A stretch of DNA of 64,000 nucleotides from Flexilinea sp. (GCA_026645735.1 JAPKMT010000001.1:62001-126000); one strand, 5' to 3'. Numbered from the stretch's first letter, positions 1 to 8,923 are shown. Numbers and translations are program-made. Notes: generated from the letters alone by a model not told the origin.

Positions 1-995
1 GTCTGAATCTTGTCATCAACAATCGCTTAAGCGGTGATTACAGCGCGCCTTCAGAGCCTGTTGCCATCGGTGACTGGGATTCACTCGGTAGGAATGTGAT
101 GCACGCGGTTGAAAAGGCTTATACGCTGCGTGCCGAAAAGCTTTTTGGCAACCAGGCACAGATCCAGGCGGATCTTACGGAAGCGCTCAAAACCTATCAG
201 CCGGGGAATCTGACCGATCTGCAATGGGTGCAGCTTCTACGGACGATGAGCCAGGGTCAGCACATCGCATTTGATGCAAAGACGCACCGCAAGTCGACAA
301 AAACCTTTACGCGCTGCAGTTTTATTTACTACAGCGGTCAGCTTCTGGAAGACCTGGAAGCGGATGAACTGCACCAGATGATCTGGGATCATTATATGGA
401 TGCCATGCAAGGCCAGCGTATGATTTTTGGCTGGATTGATTGGAGCAGAATTCGCACGAACAATCTGACACTGAGCCAGTTGAAACCGGAAATTCAGGAT
501 CGGATTAGCCAGGAACTTGGGGAGGAGAAATTTACAGACATGATGAATCTTCCTCCCATGGAAATCGTGGGGGAACCACAGCTTTCGATTCAATCCATTT
601 TGGGACAACGCCTTCAGAATGAAGTACATCGTCAGGTGTTGCTGCGCAGCATCACCAGCCAATGGGTCGATTACCTGACCCAGATTGAAGGCTTGCGTGT
701 CTCCATCAGCATGGAAAGTTACGCGCAGCGCAATCCACTGGTCGTGTATAAAATGAAAGCGGCGGAATTATTTACACAGTTGCTGAATGATATTCGCCAA
801 AATGTTGTTGAGCGGATGTTTATTGCGTTGCCTGCCCTCTCCATGCTGTCCGTTTCAGACCGAACGCCCGCTGCGACGGACAACGCTGAAAACAATGAAG
901 CACCGCAACAGCAGAAACCGGCTGCTGAGAAATCCGAGCGCGAGACAAAAGGTCCGGATTCCCGGAAAAAAGAGAAAAAACAGAAAAGGAAATAA
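1..995 (+). CDS. secA: Preprotein translocase SecA, C-terminal part (5' end outside window)
   Basis: The reading frame is open from the first bases of the window to a TAA at 993-995, so the gene begins upstream and only about 330 residues are visible. The last third contains the helical scaffold pattern of SecA: SITSQWVDYLTQIEGLR, then a YAQRNPLVVYK block and an amphipathic helix. SecA is the cytosolic ATPase that pushes preproteins through SecYEG. The motor domains are not in view. After the scaffold comes a Glu/Gln/Lys-rich tail of about 45 residues ending in a basic cluster. It lacks the Cys-rich zinc motif that ends many SecA proteins. holB follows after 7 bases, so the two are probably co-transcribed. 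The assignment rests on the scaffold segment; a divergent SecA paralogue cannot be excluded. Confidence 0.82.
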   Translation, partial: LNLVINNRLSGDYSAPSEPVAIGDWDSLGRNVMHAVEKAYTLRAEKLFGNQAQIQADLTEALKTYQPGNLTDLQWVQLLRTMSQGQHIAFDAKTHRKSTKTFTRCSFIYYSGQLLEDLEADELHQMIWDHYMDAMQGQRMIFGWIDWSRIRTNNLTLSQLKPEIQDRISQELGEEKFTDMMNLPPMEIVGEPQLSIQSILGQRLQNEVHRQVLLRSITSQWVDYLTQIEGLRVSISMESYAQRNPLVVYKMKAAELFTQLLNDIRQNVVERMFIALPALSMLSVSDRTPAATDNAENNEAPQQQKPAAEKSERETKGPDSRKKEKKQKRK

Positions 996-1002
996 GCCGG
1001 AA

Positions 1003-2010
1003 ATGAGCTGGAATATCGCTGCTCATGATTGGGCAGTTCAAATCTTGCAAAATCATATGCGCAGCGGGAATACGCGGCACGCTTATTTATTTGTCGGTCC
1101 GCAGGGAATCGGACGCCGGACCATCAGTCTGCGTTTTATTCAAGCGTTGAATTGTCTGAATCCGCCTGCAGTTGGAGAATTTTGCGGAGAATGTCGGGTT
1201 TGCCGTCAGATATCTCAGATGCAGCACCCCGATCTGTTCATTGGCGAAGCGGAGACTCCGGGAGGGACGCTGAAAATTGATACGGTTCGTGAAATTCAAC
1301 ATTCTCTTTCGCTGCAGCCGTATGAAGCCCGATGGCGTGTTGCACTGTTGCTGCGCTTTGAAGAGGCCAACCAAAATGCCCAGAATGCCTTATTGAAAAC
1401 GCTGGAAGAACCACCCGAAAACGTTAAAATGATCTTGACAGCCAGTATGGAAAACGCACTCCTGCCGACGATCATTTCCCGCTGTGAAGTGATTCGTCTT
1501 CGTCCGATGCCGCTGGCGGATCTGCAAAAAGTTTTGGTTGACGAATGGAATGCGGATGAAGAGCATGCCTGGCGCATCGCGCATCTCGCGGCTGGGCGGG
1601 TTGGTTTTGCGGTTAACCTGTTGCAAAATACAGAGAAAGCGGATGCAATTCTGGATACTGCCCGCGAAGGGCTGGAGCTTTTAATGCAGAATACCCGCCA
1701 GCGCTTTCGTTTTGCCGAGAATTTTAAAGACGTTCGCAAACGCGCTGATTTAAGAAACATAATTCAAATCTGGCAGTCCTTATTCCGGGATTTGCTTCTT
1801 CTGTCTACCAACGGAGATGCTTCATCCGAATTACCGCTGACATTTGTGGATTTGAAATTTGATCTTTTGGAAATGGCCGGGAAGGTTTCCTCCGAGCGAT
1901 TTCTCTTCGTCCTCAACCAGATCAACCATTCCATGGATTACCTGGATGCGAATGTCAATCTGCAGCTTTTGACGGAAAATCTCTTACTGGACTGGCCGAG
2001 TTTGAAGTAG
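1003..2010 (+). CDS. holB: DNA polymerase III subunit delta'
   Basis: 335 residues, a clamp-loader AAA+ protein that helps place the sliding clamp on DNA. The ATG at 1003 lies 7 bases after the secA stop; a purine-rich AAAAGGAAA just upstream can serve as ribosome binding site. Near residues 32-39 there is a Walker A-like loop, GPQGIGRR, in which the usual lysine is arginine, as expected of a delta' subunit that does not hydrolyse ATP. Four cysteines (about 51, 61, 64, 67; CGECRVC) form the small zinc module of the family. The stretch NAQNALLKTLEEPPENV is the conserved delta'/gamma signature, followed by the sensor-1 region TIISRCEVIRLRP. A longer frame upstream overlaps secA and is not the gene. 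Confidence 0.93.
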   Translation: MSWNIAAHDWAVQILQNHMRSGNTRHAYLFVGPQGIGRRTISLRFIQALNCLNPPAVGEFCGECRVCRQISQMQHPDLFIGEAETPGGTLKIDTVREIQHSLSLQPYEARWRVALLLRFEEANQNAQNALLKTLEEPPENVKMILTASMENALLPTIISRCEVIRLRPMPLADLQKVLVDEWNADEEHAWRIAHLAAGRVGFAVNLLQNTEKADAILDTAREGLELLMQNTRQRFRFAENFKDVRKRADLRNIIQIWQSLFRDLLLLSTNGDASSELPLTFVDLKFDLLEMAGKVSSERFLFVLNQINHSMDYLDANVNLQLLTENLLLDWPSLK

Positions 2011-2059
2011 CTCAAAAACAACATAACAACAAAGAATCAGCGAAGATTTTAATTGACTT

Positions 2060-2095
2060 AAAATGGATGACTATAGTTGTCATCCATTTTATTTT
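2060..2095. terminator. Bidirectional intrinsic terminator between convergent genes
   Basis: A 12-base perfect stem (2060-2071 with 2079-2090; ATGGATGAC paired with GTCATCCAT, with an A-tract and a T-tract at its base) and a 7-base loop. It lies between holB on + and the ABC ATPase gene on -, and the stem overlaps the ATPase stop codon. The U-tract is usable from either direction. Confidence 0.85.
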
Positions 2096-2850
2096 GTGTT
2101 CGTCAGAATCATTTCACGCAGTAATTTTGTAGTTCGCGTAAACTCGGCTGTATCTCTCAAATCCGGATTTCGCGGACGTTCAAATTGTATATCCAGTGAA
2201 TTGACAATGCGTCCGGGACGATATCCGAACACCAGCACACGATCGGCAAGCAGCACCGCTTCCGAAATGGAATGTGTGACCATCAGAACGGTCGTGTGAA
2301 TCTGTTCCCAGGTGCCTAATAATTCGATCGACATCTGTTCGCGGGTCAGCGCATCCAGAGCCCCGAAAGGTTCATCCAGCAGCAGGAGCTGCGGTTTCTG
2401 AATTAAGGCACGCGCGATGGCGACGCGCTGTGCCATTCCGCCGGAAAGATTCTGCGGCCATTCGGTTTCAAATCCCTGCAATCCGACTTTTTCCACCCAA
2501 TCCTGTGCCTGCTGCATGGCAGCGGACTTAGGAATTCCCTGGATTTGCAACGGCAGCGCGATATTTTCGACTACTGTAAACCAGGGCAGGAGGTTGGAAT
2601 TCTGAAAAACAATCGCTTTGGTGATCGGTTCCTTCTCCTCATACTGAACACTTCCGGAAGTCGGTTCCAGGACATCGGCCAGAATTCTCAGCAGCGTGCT
2701 CTTTCCGGAACCGGAGGGTCCTATGATGCAGGCGAACTCCCCGTCTTGAAGATTCAGGTCAATCGAATCCAGCGCTTCCAACGTATTGCCATTCTCAGCC
2801 GGAAAACGCTTCGATAAATTCTGTATGCTCAGCAGATTCTTTTTCAACAC
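2089..2850 (-). CDS. ABC transporter ATPase, third gene of FMN-riboswitch importer operon
   Basis: 253 residues of the NitT/TauT/ThiZ ATPase group. It shows Walker A GPSGSGKST (about 44-52), the ABC signature LSGGMAQRVAIARAL, Walker B LLLLDEPFGALD and the switch histidine in MVTHSISEAV. It would power the permease encoded two genes upstream. The gene is last in a minus-strand operon (permease, binding protein, ATPase) whose leader carries an FMN riboswitch, so riboflavin or a flavin precursor is the inferred substrate. The family alone would suggest thiamine precursors, taurine or nitrate; the riboswitch decides against these. The gap to the binding-protein gene is 36 bases. Confidence 0.88.
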   Translation of the reverse strand: MLKKNLLSIQNLSKRFPAENGNTLEALDSIDLNLQDGEFACIIGPSGSGKSTLLRILADVLEPTSGSVQYEEKEPITKAIVFQNSNLLPWFTVVENIALPLQIQGIPKSAAMQQAQDWVEKVGLQGFETEWPQNLSGGMAQRVAIARALIQKPQLLLLDEPFGALDALTREQMSIELLGTWEQIHTTVLMVTHSISEAVLLADRVLVFGYRPGRIVNSLDIQFERPRNPDLRDTAEFTRTTKLLREMILTNTK

Positions 2851-2886
2851 ATGCTCCAGTTTTCCATCATTCCCGCCGGATGCAGA

Positions 2887-3882
2887 CTATTCTACAAAAG
2901 CATTCGAATATGCAGCCGCAACGTCAATGTCGGCTTTGATCAAGCCCATCTGGCTCATCACTGCCGCCATGTTTTGCCAGGCTTCCGGATCCGATGCACC
3001 CGGAATGGATTGTTTTGGATTCTCATAGAGACGGATCGTTTCATTTAAAACCCGCTTCTGCAGGTCCTGATTGTTGGCGTCCTTGAGGTTATCGACGTAT
3101 TTCAGGCAGATGTTGTAAGCGTCGTCGGGATGTTCTTTGGTCCATTGGATTCCTTTTAAGAAAGCTCTGGTCATACGGCGGACCAGATCGGGATGCTCCC
3201 GAATCATTTTTTCATTTGTGATCAGACCATTGCCCACCATGGACATCGAATCTGCCACGGCGATGAGATGAATGTCATACCCCAATGCTTTCAGTTGTTC
3301 CGGCTCATTCGAGACATAAATGACCGCCGCATCGATTTTATTGGAAGTCAGCATTTCGACTTGTGCGTAACCGATTGTTTCCAACTGGAGATCTGCATCT
3401 GTCATCCCGGCTTGCTGCAAAAGCGCTTCCAACCCGATATAGGAGGCTCCGCTGAGCACCGGCGTTCCCACTTTCTTTCCGCGCAGATCCTCCATCGTTT
3501 GTATGTTCTTTTCCGCCAGCGAGACGATTCCGACGGGATACTGCTGATACCAGCCGGCGATATACACCAGCGGCAGTCCCTTGTTTCTGGCTAGCAGAAC
3601 CTGCTCACCGGAACAAATCCCGAAGGGGATCTCGCCGGCTCCCACCAACGCAACCGTGTCAATTTCCATACTGTGATTGAGACTCAGGTCAATATGCTCT
3701 TCCGCGAAGTAGCCATTTTCCAGCGCTGCATAAAGCGGCGCAAACTGCACATTGGGGACAAACCCGACCGGCAGCGAAAATACATCGACGGGTTGTTCTT
3801 CCGCTTTGACGGAAAAAGCGGAAATGGCGAAAACAAGCATCCAAACGATCAGCAAGATTGCGAAATTTCTTTTTTTCATCAA
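2887..3882 (-). CDS. ribY: ABC substrate-binding protein, NMT1/THI5-like; probable riboflavin binder (RibY type)
   Basis: 331 residues with an N-terminal hydrophobic signal (about residues 5-27, ending near VKAEE) and an NMT1/THI5-like type II periplasmic-binding fold (LPVGFVPNVQFAPLYAALENG near the start of the mature protein, then EIPFGICSGEQVLLARNKGLP). It starts at ATG 3882 behind AAAGGATTT, 7 bases upstream. It should capture substrate outside the membrane and deliver it to the adjacent permease. The family includes HMP/thiamine, riboflavin and sulfonate binders. The flavin assignment is inferred from the FMN riboswitch at the head of the operon and from the known RibXY importers of Chloroflexota. 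No lipobox cysteine is obvious. Confidence 0.78.
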   Translation of the reverse strand: MMKKRNFAILLIVWMLVFAISAFSVKAEEQPVDVFSLPVGFVPNVQFAPLYAALENGYFAEEHIDLSLNHSMEIDTVALVGAGEIPFGICSGEQVLLARNKGLPLVYIAGWYQQYPVGIVSLAEKNIQTMEDLRGKKVGTPVLSGASYIGLEALLQQAGMTDADLQLETIGYAQVEMLTSNKIDAAVIYVSNEPEQLKALGYDIHLIAVADSMSMVGNGLITNEKMIREHPDLVRRMTRAFLKGIQWTKEHPDDAYNICLKYVDNLKDANNQDLQKRVLNETIRLYENPKQSIPGASDPEAWQNMAAVMSQMGLIKADIDVAAAYSNAFVE

Positions 3883-3912
3883 TAAATCCTTTCAATTCCT
3901 ACAGATGATCAC

Positions 3913-3984
3913 CAGGAATCCGAAATATAAAAACAACATATTTTCTTTCGATATTCGAAAAGTCAATCCATATTTCGAATTGCT
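3913..3984. repeat. Dispersed TTCGAA-type palindromic repeat, short form, inside an operon
   Basis: Left end CAGGAATCCGAAATAT and right end CATATTTCGAATTGCT, with an internal TATTCGAAAAG. It sits in the gap between the permease and binding-protein genes of the importer operon, so it is transcribed with them. Confidence 0.7.
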
Positions 3985-4000
3985 AAATGATCACGTCAGG

Positions 4001-4789
4001 TCAGTTGATTTTCCTCTGCTGCCATCTTAAGAAATGCTTTTCCAACAGGACAATCAGCAAATACAAGGACAGGGCAATCGCCATCAGCATCAGGACGGTC
4101 ACAAATACCATGGCGGTATCGAATTGTCCGCGCGCTGTATTAATCAGGTATCCCAGTCCTGCGTCAGCCCCGGTCAGCTCGCCGACAACGGCGCCAATCA
4201 CCGAAAGCGTTGAGCTGATGCGCAATCCGCCGAAGATGACCGGCAGCGCTCCCGGAATTTCCAGATATTTTAGAATTGCTTGCGGTTTTGCACGCATCGA
4301 CTTCATCAGATCCTGCAAGTTGCGCGAAATTTCCCGCAGACCGATGATGACATTGATCTGAATCGGAAAAAATACCGTCAACGAACAGATGAGCACTTTG
4401 GAAGCGATGCCGGAACCCAGCCAGATCACCAGCAGCGGAGCGATGGCAGCCATCGGGATGGCCTGACTGGCAATAATATAGGGGAAGAAAACCTTTTCAA
4501 TCACCGGGTGGTGGGCAAGAAAATACCCGCTCAGCAATGCCAGCGATGTACCCAGCACCAGGCCTAAGACCACTTCCCATAACGTTATCAGCGTGTGCCT
4601 CAGCAGTACACCGGATTGGACGGATACCAGAAATCTGGCCAGAATTTGTGACGGAGCGGGCAGGATGAACTCGGGGTATTGGAATGTGTCAACCAGAATT
4701 TCCCAAAGAATCAAACCGCACAGAATCGATAATGGCGGGATGAGATTCTTCAGTGTGACCGTTTTTTTATTCAAACGTTGCAAAGCCAT
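4001..4789 (-). CDS. ribX: ABC transporter permease; probable riboflavin permease (RibX type)
   Basis: 262 residues with about six hydrophobic segments and a BPD_transp_1 domain. The cytoplasmic EAA-like loop is visible (GLREISRNLQDLMKSMRAK followed by a hydrophobic segment), which contacts the ATPase. First gene after the FMN riboswitch. The ATG at 4789 is only a few bases from the U-tract of the riboswitch terminator, and no separate Shine-Dalgarno is visible. The only G-rich stretch upstream (GGGG) is inside the terminator stem, so flavin could also affect translation. It is expected to act with the downstream binding protein and ATPase to import riboflavin. Confidence 0.8.
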   Translation of the reverse strand: MALQRLNKKTVTLKNLIPPLSILCGLILWEILVDTFQYPEFILPAPSQILARFLVSVQSGVLLRHTLITLWEVVLGLVLGTSLALLSGYFLAHHPVIEKVFFPYIIASQAIPMAAIAPLLVIWLGSGIASKVLICSLTVFFPIQINVIIGLREISRNLQDLMKSMRAKPQAILKYLEIPGALPVIFGGLRISSTLSVIGAVVGELTGADAGLGYLINTARGQFDTAMVFVTVLMLMAIALSLYLLIVLLEKHFLRWQQRKIN

Positions 4790-4792
4790 AAT

Positions 4793-4827
4793 TAAAAAAA
4801 GCCCCGTTTCTTTTCAGGGCTTTTCAT
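4793..4827 (-). terminator. Riboswitch expression platform: intrinsic terminator
   Basis: On the minus strand, AAAAGCCC pairs with GGGGCTTTT across the loop TGAAAAGAAAC, followed by seven T. It lies between the FMN aptamer and the permease start codon, the position of a flavin-controlled attenuator. The 3' arm holds the only G-rich stretch before the ATG. Confidence 0.85.
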
Positions 4828-4844
4828 GAACCTTAACCAGGTCA

Positions 4845-4968
4845 CCTCTTTCTTTATACCGGACTATACCGTCGATCTCAGAATTTCACTGAGTCAGCTT
4901 TCGCTTGTGGATTGTCACCACCGATCGGGAATAGGTTTTTTCAAACCGCACCCTGCCCTGAAAGAATG
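4845..4968 (-). promoter_or_regulatory. FMN riboswitch (RFN element)
   Basis: Read on the minus strand, the conserved blocks occur in order: CAGGGCAGGGTG, then ATTCCCGATCGGTGGT, ATCCACAAGCGAAAGCTGA, CAGTGAAATTCTGAGA, CGACGGTATAGTCCGG, and a closing GAAAGAGG strand. The ends (TTCTTTC and GAAAGAG) form helix P1. This is the FMN aptamer that shuts off riboflavin synthesis or uptake genes when FMN is plentiful. It is followed by a terminator and then by the importer operon. The first arm has a longer loop than consensus (GCGGTTTGAAAAAACCT). Not a TPP element: the TPP-specific CTGAGA/ACCTGAT blocks are absent. Confidence 0.94.
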
Positions 4969-5024
4969 TTTTCTAAACTTGAAGATGATTCTACTCCTTT
5001 TTTTGTCAATCTGCCAGATGCTTT

Positions 5025-5100
5025 TTCAGTAATTCGATATATGAAAATAATTCTTTGTTGATGTTTTTGCAGGTCAGCGCTTTGCCATATTCGGCCATTC
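5025..5100. repeat. Degenerate TTCGAA-type repeat (left end)
   Basis: CAGTAATTCGATATATG at 5028 followed by TTCTTTGTTGATGTTTTTGC resembles the left half and hairpin arm of the dispersed repeat family. The right end is not clear. It lies downstream of the large membrane-protein gene and upstream of the riboswitch. Confidence 0.4.
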
Positions 5101-5134
5101 CTTCTGATTCCATCTTTATTCATAAGTCCCGTCG

Positions 5135-7360
5135 TTATTTTGTATTGCTGTTGACAGTCGCTTTGTTGCCGGTATTGATTCTTCGCCGGCGAATAAGAAT
5201 GATCCAAATCAGCGTGATCAGGCTGATGATTTCCGAAATGCGCTGCACCAGCGTTTTGGCATACCACACAAAAAGAGTTCCACTTTTTACTCCCGGATTG
5301 ATCTGTACGCTTGTCAGTCCGTGCGGCCCCTGAAATACATTTTGCGGCAGCGGATCGCTGCCATCCTTTTCCAGTCGGGCTCGATATCCTGTGTAATACA
5401 ATAAAGGGATTTCGACCAGGACGGGGGCTGCCGGTTCGGTGCTGATTTCGAAATCCACGCCAAAAGTGAGCTCTTTTCGTCGAAAGGCTGTGGTTGTGAA
5501 ATCCGAGACGGATGCCAGCACCGTATTTCCATTCTTATCGATGAATTCACCATCAGCGTTCAGCGGCAGCCATTCAGCTCCCGAAATGCGGTTGCTTTCA
5601 AGCCGAAAATCCTCTGCATGGTACATTTTCTGGCTCATGAGGTGAGAAAAGAATGGAAAAACACCGATCAGGCAAATGGCCAGTGTCGCCAGACTCACCC
5701 ATGCAGTTCTTTTTGTAAAAAGCGTTTTCCAGATCAGGCCGCCAAGCGCGGAAAAGCAACATACCGGAATCATCAGTGTCCTCCACGGGAATTGAATCCG
5801 GTTGTAAAACCATGCGAAGTGCTCCCACGGAAAACGATCGGTGCTGGCTGCGAGAAAGAGCAGACCGGCCAGCAGCAGCGGAAACGAAAAACGGAGCAAG
5901 TCATGCTGCTGGCGCATCTTTTTCACAGCAAACAGATAGATCAGCGGGATCAGAATCAGCGGATAGCCAAAATAAAGGCGCTGGAAAATATTGCTGTATT
6001 CTGTAAAAAAGGAAAAAAGTTCGCGCAGCGTCAGCAGATAATTGCGGTTGATCTGATTCGCCTGGTCGGAAAACAGAAAATTGGCTTTGATCGGATTGGT
6101 CAGGATCTGTTCCAACATCGGACCCCAGAAATAAGCCGTGATCAGTACGGTTGCCAGAAATGCTTTTCCAAGCGCGATCGGGATGCGGCGGTCTTTCACC
6201 ATCCGGTCAAGGTAAAAAAGAAGAATCAAAATGGTCATGACACCGCTGATTGCCAGACCAATCAGATGGGACAACAGCAGCCCTGTGAAACCGGCAGCGA
6301 AAATCAGCCAAAAATCCGGACGGTTGTTCAGAATCTCGAAGAGGCCCCACAGCACGAGCGGCAGAAAGACAAAAACCTGCATCTCCCCCAATGCCCCACG
6401 GAAATAAATCACTGCCAGCCGGTAGACTGCCAGACTGTAAAAAACTGCTGCAACCAGACCGGCAAAACGCGACCTGGCAATCCGGCTGACATAAAGATAC
6501 ATGCTCAGCATGGAAAAGAAATTACACAACACCGTAAAAATTTTATATGCGGTGAGAATTTGGAAACCAAGCAGTCGCAGAATTGCCGGAAAATACAGGA
6601 AGAGATCCGGATAAAAAAATCCTGAACCATACCCGTAACCGCTCAATGTGTACTCATAAATTCTGGCCGGCAGATACCCCGAAACCAGACTTTCTTTAAT
6701 CCCTTCGATGCGCATCAGATGAAAAATCAGATCGGTCGATTGCGGAAAACCGCTGTTGAGCAAGGGAACAGAGACTGAAAGGGAGACCAGCAAAATAAAA
6801 AGGGTGGTTTTCTCGGTGAGAGGATCGGCAAACCGCTCCATCCGGGCCCGGTACCGCGCTGTCTCGAACAACCGGAAATACAACCAGACGAACAGAACCA
6901 GCAGCATGAGAGAAATCACCAGGTGGCGGATGATGTTTTCTTTTAAGACGACAAAATCGGAGACGATCTTCACAAGCTCCATCCGGAAATTACCGGGCGA
7001 CTGTTCGTAATAGACCCCGATTTGTACATCTGCGGCGGACGTTTCAATCGTAAAAGGGATCACATCATCGATCGGTCCGACATCAAACGTATCGGTGATA
7101 ATCAGTTCTCCGTTCCGATACAGATTGTAGCCATTGTACTTGTCTTCATTGACACCGGACAGAACAGCCCGGTAGGATCCCCGTGACAGATGGATGTGCT
7201 GCGTCACAGGCTGATTGCCCCGGGCATCGGATTCCGGATAGAAGGATCGGTGGACAGGGATGACCTGCTCATAATGAAACACATCCTGATTAACCAGAAT
7301 CAGAATGATTGCGTAAAAGATGACCCATGCGGTAATTTTTTTATAATGATTTTTTTTCAT
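5135..7360 (-). CDS. Large polytopic membrane protein, GT-C glycosyltransferase-like
   Basis: 741 residues from the ATG at 7360. An in-frame TTG 48 bases earlier gives 757, but the ATG places a membrane segment (about residues 8-24) right after a basic start, as expected for a signal anchor. After an extracytoplasmic domain of about 110 residues there are ten or more hydrophobic segments. The stretch QSTDLIFHLMRIEGIKESL with a following SGYGYGSGFFYPDLFLYF block resembles the first loop of GT-C sugar transferases, where an Asp near the first long helix is catalytic. The C-terminal part (about 600-715) is soluble and probably outside. A role in cell-surface glycan or lipid glycosylation is inferred from fold only. 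No operon partners are adjacent. Confidence 0.6.
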   Translation of the reverse strand: MKKNHYKKITAWVIFYAIILILVNQDVFHYEQVIPVHRSFYPESDARGNQPVTQHIHLSRGSYRAVLSGVNEDKYNGYNLYRNGELIITDTFDVGPIDDVIPFTIETSAADVQIGVYYEQSPGNFRMELVKIVSDFVVLKENIIRHLVISLMLLVLFVWLYFRLFETARYRARMERFADPLTEKTTLFILLVSLSVSVPLLNSGFPQSTDLIFHLMRIEGIKESLVSGYLPARIYEYTLSGYGYGSGFFYPDLFLYFPAILRLLGFQILTAYKIFTVLCNFFSMLSMYLYVSRIARSRFAGLVAAVFYSLAVYRLAVIYFRGALGEMQVFVFLPLVLWGLFEILNNRPDFWLIFAAGFTGLLLSHLIGLAISGVMTILILLFYLDRMVKDRRIPIALGKAFLATVLITAYFWGPMLEQILTNPIKANFLFSDQANQINRNYLLTLRELFSFFTEYSNIFQRLYFGYPLILIPLIYLFAVKKMRQQHDLLRFSFPLLLAGLLFLAASTDRFPWEHFAWFYNRIQFPWRTLMIPVCCFSALGGLIWKTLFTKRTAWVSLATLAICLIGVFPFFSHLMSQKMYHAEDFRLESNRISGAEWLPLNADGEFIDKNGNTVLASVSDFTTTAFRRKELTFGVDFEISTEPAAPVLVEIPLLYYTGYRARLEKDGSDPLPQNVFQGPHGLTSVQINPGVKSGTLFVWYAKTLVQRISEIISLITLIWIILIRRRRINTGNKATVNSNTK

Positions 7361-7465
7361 CTTTTCATGAAAGTCCGGAATCTGTTTAATGATTTTTTTG
7401 TACCGCAAAAATTTCTTATATTATATGCGGAATCAGAAACCGTTCGGAAAAATAGAATTCCCGAA

Positions 7466-7540
7466 AGCAATTCGAAACGTAGATCAGCCTCTCGATGAAA
7501 AAGGGACCAACGATAACTCCCTCCAAATTTCGAATTGCTG
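7466..7540. repeat. TTCGAA-type repeat, short form
   Basis: AGCAATTCGAA at the left end and TTCGAATTGCT at the right end form a perfect 11-base inverted repeat. The interior (about 50 bases) has no long hairpin. Confidence 0.75.
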
Positions 7541-7603
7541 TTGGGATGGGCAATAGGGTTGAACCTTAAACTAAAACCAAAAATAAATCGTATCTGATAG
7601 TAG

Positions 7604-7724
7604 TGAAGCGAAATATAGACTTTTTATTCGAATCAATCGGGAAAAACTTATTGTTGTGATATTTTTGCGCGAAGCGTAAAAATATCACAACAATAAAGAA
7701 TCCTTCCCATATTTTGAATTGCTG
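7604..7724. repeat. TTCGAA-type repeat, long form with central hairpin
   Basis: Right end CATATTTTGAATTGCTG; the left end is degenerate (AGCGAAATATAG). The centre is a 20-base stem (7651-7670 with 7674-7693, one G-T pair) around a 3-base loop, apex GCGCGAAGCGT. Together with the copy at 7466 it fills most of the gap of about 450 bases between the membrane-protein gene and the lipoprotein gene. Confidence 0.8.
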
Positions 7725-7815
7725 ATCGCTTTAGTTGGAAAAAGCGGCATGAAAACGGATAGAATTTAATGTATCTTATAAAAATAACGAAGAGAGAAAA
7801 AATTTGGAGTGCGTC

Positions 7816-8847
7816 ATGAAAAAAAGTATCGTATGGATTTTTGCCGGCATAATTTTCTTTTCCGGTTGCAGCATCGCATCGGTTGGCAAAACAACCCCCA
7901 CCCTTTCAGCGCAGCAAATTCAGGAATGGGCGAAACAGACGATTGAGGCATTGAGTCAAACCAATACGAGCTCCTCTTCTTTCGTGTCTATCATTCCGCA
8001 AGCCAGCCCGACAGACCGACCGATTCTGATCCAACCGACATTGGCGCCCACGGCCATCCCCACCATTCGGTCCGTTGTCATACCGACCATCAGCTACGTT
8101 CAACCAGTGCAAAAAGCGTGCGACCGCATGCGCTTTGTCGCCGATGTGACGATTGAAGACGATACGGTCTTATCCCCAAATCAGGCTTTCCGGAAAACAT
8201 GGCGCATCCAGAACTCCGGCAGCTGCACCTGGTCCCCAGGGTATCGCCTGATTTTTGACAGCGGCGATCTGATGTCCGGACCGGCGGCTGTGAACGTCCC
8301 GCAATACGTCTCGCCGGATCAAACCATTGACATTAGCGTTGACTTGCGGGCGCCATCTGCAAACGGAATCTATCAGGGGAACTGGATGATGCAGAACGCC
8401 TCCGGGATGAAATTCGGAACAGCCGATACGGTCAATCAGGGAATCTGGGTCAAAATCATCGTTGGCTCCGGAAATCCATCCACAACCGTTTACCCCGGAC
8501 AGCCTTCCGGCGGCAATTGTTCGATCATCAGCGTCTTCCCGCCTGCTGAAACTCGATTCACCCCCGGGCAGGAGCTGGATTTCGCCTGGACGGTTCGCAA
8601 TGATTCCGGCGTTTCCTGGACAGCAGCGGATTTTGATATCGCATTTGTCGGTGGAACGAATATGCTCAAGCGGCAGGAGGAGACACGCCGTGATCTGCCT
8701 TATGACGTCCTGCCTGGCAATCCGCTCTCCGTCATGATCGATGCCGTCGTGCCTTCCTATCCGGGACGGTTCACCATGACCTTCGGCGTGGTGCAGAATT
8801 TCGAGATTGCCTGCAGTGTTGATGTAACAGTAAACGTCGCGTATTGA
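7816..8847 (+). CDS. Lipoprotein with two NBR1-type Ig-like domains
   Basis: 343 residues from the ATG at 7816, chosen because GGAG stands 7 bases upstream; an earlier in-frame TTG at 7804 lacks a site. Signal sequence MKKSIVWIFAGIIFFSGC ends at a lipobox-like FSGC, so Cys18 is probably lipidated and the protein anchored outside. A Thr/Pro/Ser-rich linker follows. About residues 105-215 and 230-342 hold two tandem domains with the NBR1-like signature (KTWRIQNSGSCTWSPGYRL; DFAWTVRNDSGVSWTAADF). Such domains are common in Anaerolineae surface lipoproteins; their ligands are not known. A related partial gene starts at 63552. Confidence 0.82.
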   Translation: MKKSIVWIFAGIIFFSGCSIASVGKTTPTLSAQQIQEWAKQTIEALSQTNTSSSSFVSIIPQASPTDRPILIQPTLAPTAIPTIRSVVIPTISYVQPVQKACDRMRFVADVTIEDDTVLSPNQAFRKTWRIQNSGSCTWSPGYRLIFDSGDLMSGPAAVNVPQYVSPDQTIDISVDLRAPSANGIYQGNWMMQNASGMKFGTADTVNQGIWVKIIVGSGNPSTTVYPGQPSGGNCSIISVFPPAETRFTPGQELDFAWTVRNDSGVSWTAADFDIAFVGGTNMLKRQEETRRDLPYDVLPGNPLSVMIDAVVPSYPGRFTMTFGVVQNFEIACSVDVTVNVAY

Positions 8848-8871
8848 TTTTTCCTGTTCTATTGGGATGAA

Positions 8872-8912
8872 TAAAAAAAAATGTCCTTCTCCCCGGCAGA
8901 GAGAAGGACTTG
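8872..8912 (-). terminator. Intrinsic terminator of asnS
   Basis: On the minus strand GTCCTTCTC and GAGAAGGAC form a 9-base stem around TCTGCCGGG, followed by a run of nine T. It lies 12 bases past the asnS stop. Confidence 0.9.
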
Positions 8913-8923
8913 TTGCGTGTGGC

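Noticed and set aside
4845..4968. TPP riboswitch, suggested by the thiamine-like transporter genes
   Set aside because: The conserved blocks and their order are those of the FMN element; TPP blocks are missing.
5618..6625. A 335-codon open frame on the + strand
   Set aside because: It is antisense to the GT-C-like membrane protein; its product is rich in Gln, Lys and Arg without motifs, typical of a shadow frame.
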